Position numbers and translations under genes: made by a program. The notes beneath the pieces were generated by a model, which had not been told where the DNA came from, did not search any database, and was given only the letters and a program-made list of their open reading frames with translations. From Cristatella mucedo (lineage: Eukaryota; Bryozoa; Phylactolaemata; Cristatellidae), in the NCBI GenBank assembly GCA_009760855.2, contig WPIO01000018.1, positions 1,208,501-1,272,500 of the forward strand: a stretch of DNA of 64,000 nucleotides, in the 5' to 3' direction. The first letter of the stretch is position 1; each line of letters opens with the position of its first letter. Positions 29,636 to 41,500 of this stretch are shown here, piece by piece.

Positions 29636-32600
29636 GTAGGACCAAGCGCTCACTGCTGCACTGGCTGCGTTTGCTCTGCATAGACGGTAGCTACAGTGCA
29701 TCGTTCGCAGCTTGCGTGCCTCAGGCCGCCGCAGGTACCTCTTCACTATCGTGTGGCTTGCTGTGCGAATCTCCCATCACTTATGATATCACCCACTGTC
29801 TACTTGGGTAACTGTATCTTCATAATCGCCTATTATTTACATTCGCAGTTAGCTACGCAGATATTTTCCGCATTTTGATGTAGTAGTTGCCCCTTGGTCT
29901 CAGTTCATCCACCGAGCCGCCTCGGATGGCGCGATGCTTGTGCAGCTGGCTGGTTCAGCTGGCACATTCTTTAGGTCATCAGTAGCCCGTGTACTTGTTG
30001 TCAAATATGCCCGATGCCCTAGCCCATGGTCGTGGGACTCGAGACAGTATTTCCAGCGACCGGCTGTAGCTAGCAACCAGTTTGGGGGCTGCAGCAACGG
30101 CTATCAGTGCTTTTGATGAATTCCGTATGCGAAACTATACTTAGATCAGTATTAATGAAGGTCCGTAGTAGATCTGTCGGCCACCATTGCACCCCATGTT
30201 GTCAGTGTCCTACATTCACCCAGAACAAGCTTGTGAGGCCAGTGAGCTTTGCCCTTAGGGGCCACCGAATGTCGCAAGGTGTCCATACGCCAGCCTAAAT
30301 GCTGGGCGGGCATAGTTCAAATGCAGGGCTACCGCAGACTTGCTGCACCTGCTGTCTCGTGCACGGTGACTCAAAGCTGTAGGTTTGTTGTGCTGCAATT
30401 GGCATGGCGGTCTAAGCGTGGCACTGCTCACGATTCAACAAGTAACAATGGGTGTAGTGGGAAATTTAATCCCGAAGGGTAGCCGATGTGCTGCCGTTTC
30501 GAGACATTAAACGAAACTGTTCTCCTTCACCCATCTCTTGCATCTTTACCCCTTTCTACAACTTCAGATATTTTCCTTGTCTTCCATCTTAAGATTTTCT
30601 GGTATCCCGTTACCAACCTGTTTGTCTTTGCTGCTACGTCTTTCAGTGCTATATGTCCTCTCAAGCGGTTCTGCTAGCACTGCAATTGTACTGTCTGCTA
30701 GTGGTTTGATGTGGCTTTACCCCCCCCGACTTGTGCTTGGGTGATCAGGCATATGATGTTGACAACCTACTTAATGTTTTTAATGCCTCAGTAGCTTTGA
30801 TCGTGCCTTAGAAAGCACTCCATCGCACCACTAACCACTTTGGTAGCTCCGTGTTGCTACTAAGAGGAAACTCTGCTTGCATACATTGGGACTAGCTCAA
30901 TTCCTCAATAGGGAATCTAAGATAGCTCGGTTTAGTTTTTCGAAAAAATATCGGTAGTTTGTAATTGTGGAAATATCGGTGTTTGAAGTTTTTTCGTTAA
31001 CCTTTTCATACCTATGTTATTAGGAGTAAATGACATCTAGCCTTTGGAGGTTCTTTTAAGTGTAGCACATAATTTGCAACGCCTTTCTTAGCTATAGCAA
31101 ATTTAGTGTCTGTACTTCGAGTTTTGAATTAGAAGTAATGCATCTCCAATAGTTAATATGTACTCGTATACATCATTTTTGCCTCAGGGTCTTAGCCCAG
31201 GAGGTAATGTTCTTGCTTGTTACGACCCAGGTCACAGGTTTGAGTCCTGCTGTGCTGGTATCACCACTGCAAGTGGTGGTGATTGCCGTAAAAGCTTTTT
31301 TGCTGTTATATACACGAGGCTGTTAAATCAGCTAAGCTTGCATTCTGCCTGCCACACGTTAGGGAAGCATTCTGAAGTAAAGTTGTCCTCAGTAGACTTG
31401 GGTGAAACAAAGCTGCGCCCTGTGGAAGCCATCGTAGCGAGATCGTATGCACTTGCAGTATGCAATTGCTCAGCAATGCATTGTTGCAGGAAAACTTCTA
31501 CTGATTGGTCAGTCTGGGAAATGTGTCCGGTTTTCCAGTGGTGTATTTCAAGATGCATTTTAAGTGATTATTGAGTTGCCATATATTGAGTCTGATATAC
31601 AATTCAGGATGGGTGAGTTGGTATAGTTCTATCTTCTAGTTTTGGAGGTGTGAGTTAATACCATCAAGAAGCACTGCCTATCCATCCTTTTTGTTGGAGT
31701 GAAGCTATGTACAACTAGTCGGAGGCTCAGCAGTATGTAGTTATTTAACTGGCGGGAAGTGTTCTAATAGCTTCACCAGTCGATATGCTTTGCCGGACAC
31801 CCATTTCTGTAGAATGGTCATGAACGTGTAGGAAGGGCTGGTAGTTCTAGCTATGAGTATTGCGCAAGCCAGATTGCGATGTATGTACATAGCTAATGCC
31901 TGAATTCCGGAACCTATTGCAATTGTATAGTCCGTAATACCAGTATTCAAACCTGCTCCAGTCATCAGAAGAGGTGTGAGTGACCGTGGAAATCGACTTG
32001 CTCTTTATTCATGAGTGTTTTTTATGTTTGTGACCATTTCTGCCATGCGAGCTGGATTCTCATTCTAGTGCTCATATAATTATAATAATAAATAATAATA
32101 TAATTATAATAATAAATAATTCACGGTAAGTCTCTTTGTTTGCAGGTATATTGTTCTCACTAGCAAGCATCATGAGGGATTTACTAACTGGCCGTCAAAA
32201 GTGTCCTTCAATTGGAACTCGATGGACGTTGGACCTCAGCGTGATCTTGTCGGTAGGACTGTGTCTGCTGTCGGGTGTCTGTACCATGCTAATAGCGTGC
32301 ACTTGTTGATCATACTCCTGTATACATGTTACTATGTATGTGTATGCAATTTGTTAATTTTCTTTTTTTCTGATTTCAGGGGACTTGGCATCTGCCATAA
32401 GACAGCGGACAAGCTTAAGATTCGGCCTCTACCATTCCATGTTTGACTGGTTCCATCCTCTTTTCTTAGAGGACCAAGCAAATAACTTTAAGACTCAGTA
32501 CTTTCCATTTGTAAGTCGATTATTAGCTTGCTAGTGTACACTCTTTAGGGGTTTCTTGCTAGGTCTTCATGTTTTTCATGCTTGCTCTAGATTACAGCTC

Positions 32601-35600
32601 CGTATTTTGTATGTCGTGCTAAATTTCGTGCACTGACTTACTCTTTTTCTCTCATGGCACACGTGCATGACCCTTCTCGCTACAAGGATCACACACTCGA
32701 CCAAATATTCTCTCAAATGTTTGTGCTATCACCCCCAATTATTACCGAATTCTGCTTCTCTGTTCATATGCCGATCTCGTTCAATCTACAGTATATGCCT
32801 TCTGTTGCATCCAAAATCACATGCGAATCTCAAAACCTCAAGACCTTGACATCGATTCTGTCAGAGCAACACTATCTTCTTTGTCCTTGCTGCTCAAGCC
32901 CCCATCCGACGTGTCATCAGTGGTAGAATGCTGCAACACGACACTTGCTGACGTGCTTGAACGAGTTTGCACAACTGACTATGCGTAATGTGCCCTCTCG
33001 CACAGACGGCCAATTGTTTACCAGAAACATTAAACTAGCAAGGTCTACTAAGTGCAAACTTGAGAAATCCTATAAAAGATCAGTTAACTGTCCATCGTCA
33101 GGCATACGAAGACTACTTTAGATTATACTAGTCGATCCTAGTGAGGGCCAAATCAGGCTTCTACAAAAATATTGTTGAATCACAGATGTACAATCCAAAA
33201 ATTCTTATGTCTACCATCAGCCATCGCCTTAAGCGCTCCAGGTTAGATCCTTACCAAGTGATCCTTGTGGTGCCCCTGGCCAATCGCTTCTCTAGCTTCT
33301 TTGTCAGCAAGATAGACAAGATCAGAGAGTCCATCCCCAGGGTTGTGGCATCCCCTCTAGACTCCTGTCCCTTAATTACATCAACACAGTCCTCAGTTCC
33401 AGCGATTCCGTGCACTACCTCGATGTATACATTCAAAGGAGGCCACGAGTGTCCTTATCCTGAAATTTATCTCCCAGTCAAAGAAGACTATTAATTCTCT
33501 AGACCCTATTCCCACTGCCCTACTTCTACGATGCTTAGATTTGCTGCTGCCATGCATAACTAACATAATAAATAAGTCCTTAGCCTTAGGTCATGCCCCT
33601 GTGCCTTTCAAAAAGACTGTTGTTAGGCCACTAATTAAGGAAGCAAAGCTGGACCAATAGGACTTGAGCAGCTTCCGTCCAGTTTCCTTCGTCCCGTTCC
33701 TCAAGACACCGGAACGAGTTTCGGCAGACCAACCGAACTCTTATATTGAGACATCAAACCTAGCAAGTACCTAGCAATTACACGCACACGAGGGGCGAAC
33801 CACAAAGACTCACCAGATGCTGTAATGAAAAGGTTCATTTCAAGATTCTTTTTAAATGTCATCATGGAACTCACTCCCGACTTGCGTCAGAACATCCCCT
33901 GACTTGACCATGTTTAAAAAGTGCCAGTTTGATTTGAACTTAAAAAAACACCTATTTAGGACAGCATTTAGTGGGTCCCTGTGATTCGTCCTTCATGTGC
34001 TTATGCGTGCTGACCCTGTGCATGTCACCCCTAACTATGCTATTCATGTTGTTTATCAAGCATGATATTACTCACCATTCAATTGCGTTTCCCTTTGAAG
34101 CAAATGTAAAGTGCCTAGAAAGAGATTGAGTTCTCTGAGGGCACTTAATCAAGTGCATTATTATTATTATTATTATTATTATTATGTCAGGGGATGTCGT
34201 GACATGAGTTGGTAGTGAGTTCCAGGCTTTGGGAGCATACGAACTAAGGGTACGGTCTTCAACGGTTTTGAGGTTTGTATTAGGTATGGCTAAACGATTC
34301 GAGTCAGAACTGCTGGGTGTAAGATTCTTTACCTGGTTGGGGAGTATTTCTTATAGGTAGGCTGGATTTTGATAGAATTGGGAAGTACAATTTTAATTTC
34401 CAACTTATCAGTCTTTGTGGATTGTTTTGGTTATATTATTTTCACCAAATCTGTTTCCATCTCAAACAGGGTAGTGTAAAAATAAAGCTGACATTCCTTC
34501 CTCACTGACATGCCAACATTGATGTTAGGCTTTTCACTAGTGCTTGTCGAGATGGGCTATTAGCTTGCCTTGCAGCCTCCTCTTTGCGTCTGGAGTATCG
34601 CCTCAGGTCGTGACTGCATATTAAACCGACAGCTGTGCTATTTGTGATTACCTTTGAATGAGGAATGCACTTCTCCGTCTGGCAAGTTTCCTGCTCATTT
34701 GTCTCACGTCTTTTTCTGAACCGATCCATATCAGTGATCTTGTATTCCAGGCCAAAGCATTGCCAGAGCTGTATGAAATAGTCGATGCTTACAAACCTGA
34801 TGTGATCTGGTCTGATGGCGATTGGATGGCTCCCGACGTTTATTGGAATTCGACAGAATTTCTGGCTTGGTTATATAATGAAAGGTATGACTGTGGCAAT
34901 GATGTGCCAAGCTTATCATGAATTATATGGTCTGCTATAATCTTCTCTTGCATTTCGTTTGACCCTTGGATATCTAAGTTTACCTTTACAAGATTCTTGT
35001 CTGTGTCTCTTTTTCTCTTACTCTGGCTGTGTCGGTCTATCGAAGGGATTCGACTACCTTCCACCAGAACCAGAAGTGGACTGCTGGTCCGTCAAGTATT
35101 CGTTATCTTATCTCGGCTGCAAACAGAGTTTCGGTTGGCGAATAGCTGCACTCCTTACTGCAGCCAGGCCAGCACAACAGCTTGATAGTAATGCTACTCT
35201 GGACGATAGCTGTATGTGTGATTTGGCAATTTTTTCGTCTTTGTAGGATCAGATAAAAGCAAGCAGCTGCCGATTTAACCTTTGGCCTGACTTGAGCTGT
35301 TCCTCTTACACAGTGTGGAGCACCAGTCTGCTGCTAGGAGTTAGGGTAGTTGATCAAGTTTACCCATCGGTCTCCGACATTTCTTTGCTGTCCGATCTGG
35401 TGTGGGAAAGTTTATTAGAAGAAGCAATTATTGTCTGCTCTCCCCAATACTGTGCCTGGACTTGCCCAAGGTTATTCCCTAATCGTGTGCTTGTACTTCG
35501 GGCTAAGATGCCTATGGTTTGATCCTCGTTTGGACTTACGGAAGATTTTACGCAAAACATTGTATAATCCATTTTGATAATAAGCATATCCGGCATGTTT

Positions 35601-38456
35601 ACACCTTAGAGTTTAACTGAGTTTTGTGACGAGTTGCCAGTATTTTTGTCTTCACTTGCACCGAAACGATAACTTTCAGGAGACAAACAGTCGTCTGTCT
35701 GTATGAACAAAATGTCTAGGGCGATAGGCCACTACCATGGGAGACAGAGCCTGAATTTGGTTATATTTGCTCCCGAGTATTATGTTGTGTTCTTACTTAC
35801 AAGAAGACAATTGCCACCAAGCCTAGACGTCGACCCAGCAGGTCCACGTCCGGCAGCGCAATGCCCGGTCTCCCCTTGACCTTCCCAGCCCTGGAGGCAA
35901 ACCCCACAACCCCCGGCCAATAGCTTTCAGGTACCGAAGCACCGAAGGCTGGCTGAATACAATAGCGACCGAGGAGCCGTGGCTTAGGCTGTCTCAGCTG
36001 CTGCCTGCCTGGCACGCAGAGAGCAGGAACCCAGTCCACACTACATCCATCACTCACACCAGAGCAGGCTGGCTGCATACAATAGCTACCAAGGAGCCGT
36101 GGCTTAGGCTGTCCACCACAAATGCCGGGCAGAGAGCTGCTCCATCAGCAGGAACACAAGCTACAACATGCATATGTTTGTGTGCTGTCTCAGTGTGTGC
36201 ATATTTTTCATTCGTCCCCCCCTGCACGAAGTAGTCGCTGGACACATGCTAGCCGGCTTAGAAACGACAGGCAGCAGGCTGGTTAGTGGTTAGGTCGACC
36301 TATAAATGCTCTCTCACAGCTAGCATTGGCATATGGCTGAATTTCCGGTGGACAGCTAGCTCCTCCCTCGAGCTAGTGGCCCTCACTGGCAAGACTATCT
36401 GGCTCTCAGCTGCACTGCAGGATATCGCAGGCTAGCAAATGCTCGCGGCAGCCAGTTATGGCTGGAGAGCCGGTGCTACGCCAGACAAGCTGCGCACATG
36501 CTCGGTTTGCTTGCATCAATTGCTGGCTGAGCTGAATTTGAGCTCAACAGCCCACAGTATTCTGCTCCACTAGGCATAATTCCACTGCTGGCATCTGAGA
36601 GCAAACTCCAGCCTTGCTGTTTTTGTGCTGCACAGTAGACATTTGGTTGCACTTGTTCACCCTCGGTCTTCATTCCTGGTTTGTTAAAAGCTGTCAGTTC
36701 AGAGCATTTTGGCTCATAACCGTTCCGGTAGCTTGGCCGAGGCTCGGGCAAGTGCATTTTAATAATGGCAAATCTGTCCTTCGAAGACATGCTTTTCGGG
36801 GGCTGATCTTTCCTAATAATAATACAATAATAATAATGTACTTGATAAAGCGCCCTCAGAGAACTTAATCTCTTTCTAGGCGCTTTACATTTGCTGCAAA
36901 GGGAAATGCAATATATTCTGTATGGTTCTTAAAAGTGATCCTTACTGTGCCAGCTGATATCTTCTGCCAATTCCTGATTTCTCGACTTGAATATCTATCT
37001 CAGTGGAGCAACATAAAATCCACTTTTGTACCTTCAGAAAGCTGTGCAACTATCAGCATGATGTGGTTGCATACCCAGATTCAATGTGTCACGAGCAGGC
37101 TCCTAGTGGTCAATGAGCAAGATACTTTAGATTGTCATTTGCTGAGGCATCGTCGGTGGCAAAACTGCCAAAAATAGGTTCTATAAGGGGGGAAGGCTTT
37201 TCACGTGACCACACATTGACTTGTTTGCAGCCGAATACAGTTGCTCCTTGAGCCAAACGTAGTCAGCTGTGATCAAAATTCAAAAAGGTCAAAATTCTAG
37301 TGACAGATCGTTACCAATTAATAAATAGTGTAGTGTAATGACTACTTGAATACGAGCATCAGCAACTCCGATCAATGCACCGGTGCATAGAAACATTTGG
37401 ACAGTAGTGTGTGTCTTTTTTTTCTGTAGCAGTTAAAGGTGTGTTCTTATTTAAGAGGCCCGATGACCATTTATGTGGTATGCAGACGTTTGCACAAGCG
37501 TCATCTGCTGCATCATGCAAATCTTATGAACTGCCTAAAGTTATATTTTTCCGGTCATTCTGCCGAGCACATTTTGGACTGGTTGGGGTTTGGGCTGACC
37601 TTCTGTGGGAGCCCTTAGGGAGCTGTTTATCGGGTTCGATGTTTTTTCTCAGAATACTGCTACCATATAGTGTAGCAGCATGATAGCCCAACTTGAAATT
37701 TTCTCGTCGATGTATCGGTGTTCGAATTAGTATAAGCTAGGCGTTCATCATTCACTTGTCTGTGTATGACTTGTCAGCATATATACATATATATGTGCTT
37801 TTTATTTCATAGCCCTGTCAAGGACACTGTCGTCACCAACGATCGCTGGGGCAACAATATCCCTTGCCATCATGGAGGCTATTACACATGCACCGACAGG
37901 TACAATCCAGGTAGGTGCCTAAAGCTTTGAACTACAATCTGTCTGACTGCCTGACGGTCTCTCATGTTTCTGTCTTCTCCTCTTACCTCCTCTCGATATT
38001 TCTTTCATCGAATCTCTCTCTGTCTCTGTCTGTCTCTCTGTCTGTCTGTCTGTTTCTCGCATAGTCTCATTCATTCTGCTACCCCTGATGACCTCATATC
38101 AGTTGAGATACCCTGTCTATACAATATCTTGCAGGCACTCTTCAGGCACACAAATGGGAGAACTGCATGACGATTGACTCTGGTTCCTGGGGGTATCGGC
38201 GCAATGCTCAGCTCAAGGACTATCTCACAATGGATGACCTCACCCAAGTGCTTGCTGAGACAGTGAGGTAGGACAGTAGCTGCTATGCTTATCACATCAG
38301 CATTCTGCTTGTATGATGCTTGTTGCGCATGATCTATGCTGGAAGTGCTTTGCTGTCACTATGATAAGGTATATACTTTTACTATATACCTTATTATATA
38401 GCTATTATATATATATATATATATATAATAGTTATATAATAAGGTATATAGTAAAA

Positions 38457-38505
<49 letters not shown>

Positions 38506-41500
38506 TTCCAGCCTAAATTTATTTATTATATTTATATTTGTGTATATATATTATATGTATATATTATATATATGTATATGTATTTATATGTAATACATAT
38601 GTATATATGCATTTATATATATATGTATATATACAGTGTCTGCCAAAAAAATGTTTTTGCGCCAACAAGGGCCCTTTACCTTTTGAATTCCGCTTAGTAC
38701 GGTCCCTATTAACTGCACAAACCAATTATGGAGTATTAGTAAATGTGTTTTGTATCAAATAATATACACTAGAGCTGATAAAGCTTCACCCTCTGTCGTA
38801 TCGTTGACGTTTTAATTAAGTGAAGTTATAAATCACCAGCGCCGGGCCATTGAAGTTATCTCCCCACCCCTAAAACTAGGGTTGCATGTCCGGGTAAACA
38901 TGACCAACCTGCTACAGCAAATCGCAGAGAAATGTCCGGATTCAATAGCTAGCGTTCTGGATACCACCCAGCAAGGCCTCAGTGGTAAGCAGTGGTCAAC
39001 TGAAGATGACCGTATTTTCCAAGCTCCCAGAGTGTAATGTAATGTAATGTATCTCCGTCTGTAACGCCACAAAGCCACAAAGACTATGTGGGTGTTACGC
39101 AGGAGAGTTTTATATAGCTCAAGCTACTTTCGGTACGCATTCGGTAGCCAACACACTTCGTCTTACGGAGCAAAGAGAAAGTGGGAAGCATAGCAGAGTC
39201 AGGAGAACAGTTGAGGTAGTGAGTAGCCTTCCATGCTACTCACATACTATACATATAATAATAATAATAATAATAATAATGCACTTGATTAAGTGCCCTC
39301 AGAGAACTCAATCTCTTTCTAGGCGCTTTACGTTTGCTGCATGCCACTGACATGCTACATGGAAGTATACTAGAATGCTACTCGGACATTGTTTAGAATT
39401 TCGATATTCTGTCAGCTCATAGCCTACCAGGACAAGGATCCGAAACATATTGCAGGCATGGTAAAGGACTTTTTTTATAACTTTATGCGTAAAGGCTTTG
39501 ATCACTTTCGGATTTTAGAATGGCCCAGTCAGAGTCCAGATTTGAGCCCCAATTGAACATTTCTGGCAGGAGTTGGACCATAAAATATGTGAATAGCTCG
39601 TCCTTCCACGAAATTGTAACGAATTATTTGAACTTCTGCAGAAATATGGGCAGAAATCACCTCTGACGTATGTGAAAAATTGTTGGGTTCAATGCCCAGA
39701 AGGTTCCTCGCCGTTATAAAAAATCGTGGAGCAGCAGGCTACCAATTATTTTGACTTCATTGCAATTGTGTGCACAATAAACTGCTTGAACTCCAGCGTG
39801 CTTCAATTTATTTCAACAATTTTGGGTTTTGCAATTTATCTTGTTTTATCTACCTACCCGGCTGAAGCGCAGGGTGCGAAGAATTTTTGGGTACGCGCTG
39901 TGTGCATGCGTGTGTAGAACCAAGGAGCTAGCTTAAATGGCCAGTCTGGTGAGCAAACCATAATCCTTGATAGGAATCCAATACGTTAGCTAGTTAAGTG
40001 GCAGTGGTGTGCTGAGAACCATTCCAAAGAGGTGACATTTAACTTGCAACATCAAAGGAATTTTTCGGTGGTACCACTTTATGCTTAAACAACTCGACTC
40101 TCAAACATTCTTGGAAAAACAACTCGACTATGAAAATCAACTGTGTCAATGTAGCTTCAAGCCTTGTTTACACCAGCCGATTCCACTTCCTCATAAATGC
40201 CCACCTGCTCAAATCAATAATAATAATTCATATTTATAGTACCATCAGAGAACTAAATGTATTTCCTGGCTCTGTTTGCATGCCCTGTAAAGTGAGCATG
40301 CTAGCATCGTTAGTGGTAACATGCACAGTGTCAGCACGCATGAGCACACAAAGGACGAGTCACAGGGACCTGGCAAATACTGTGAGTAGCAGGAGCATTT
40401 TTGGTTTCTTTTAAAATGTCAAGTAAGGGCATATCGTGACGTCAGATGAAAGTGAGTTCTGATTTTGGAAGTGTACGAATTAAAGAGACTACATTTAAAA
40501 AGAAGCTTACAACGCACATTCTCTCACAACATTTGCTGGGTTCGTGAGATTTTTCTTCTGTGTGCTTATTTATGTGTGCTGACACTGTGCATTCTACCAC
40601 TCACCATATTTGGATGTTGACACTGTGCATGTTACCTCTAACCATATTATGGTTGTTAACATGAGGATATTATCACCTTGTCATCTCATTGATTACCACT
40701 AATCATGTGGTAATGGTTTCTGTAAAGTGCCTAGAAAGAGATTTAGTCCCTGTGAGGGGCTATGTATTATTATTATTATTATTATTAACGCCACTAACCA
40801 TTTGATCATGCTACCTTTGCAGCATATGTAATATGCCTAGAAAGAAATAAAGTTCTCTAAGGGTGCTATACAAAAGTATTGCAATTTCTATTATTCGTTA
40901 TCATTTGACTCACAGTAGAAATCTTATCTTTTGCAAATTTCAGATTAGTTAAGTAGCTGAGAAGTATCGGGGCAGCAGTCCTTCGCATCACCAGCATGAA
41001 ATAGCAATCTTGTAGCAACGTCACTACCTCCACAGTGACAATAGCCGGCATACGAAAAGTGATTAGTTCATCACATATTGATTCAAGGCTAATGTTCGAG
41101 ACAACAAAAGCGTTACCAGCAGCCAGTTCCAAGCTGTCGCGTAAAGTCATAAGCCGCATAGCTGCTTTCCGATCTCACCTCACAGAGCTTTAACAGTAGA
41201 CCATAACTTAAGTGACCTTACTGCCCTTGACATCTTCTAAATACTTAGTTTATCCGCCCTGTCATCATTAGCATACCTCCGTGTTCCAGCCTCTTAGTAA
41301 TCTCAGCATTACTCTGAGCACTCTGCTGGTTAAGCATGGCCTGTTTTTCAGATACTACTTACTTTTGCTTCAGACATTTGGATAGCGGTGCCTTCAGAAT
41401 AGCGAAACACTGCATTCCGGTAAATGCCTGTAAATACTGCTCAGTGGCAAGTACTACCTCTTGAGCTAGTTCGGATGAGTGGTGTACCGAATTGGCACAA

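Larger units (their letters stand above)
38634..39900 (+). mobile_element. Tc1/mariner-type DNA transposon, decayed, with nested LINE tails
   Basis: The left end CAGTGTCTGCCAAAAA and the inverted right end (CAGCGCGTACCCAAAAA read on the minus strand, ending at 39900) match as imperfect TIRs. TA precedes the left end; the right flank reads TG. The transposase remnant shows the DDE landmarks QDKDPKH (39428) and [14 protein letters not shown] (39512), then a stop. Two LINE 3' ends have since inserted (39033-39228 and 39255-39345). Confidence 0.8.

Noticed and set aside
29900-31574. Open frames of 60-138 codons in intron 1 of copy 2
   Set aside because: No domain resemblance, overlapping on both strands, and part of one is SINE-2 sequence.
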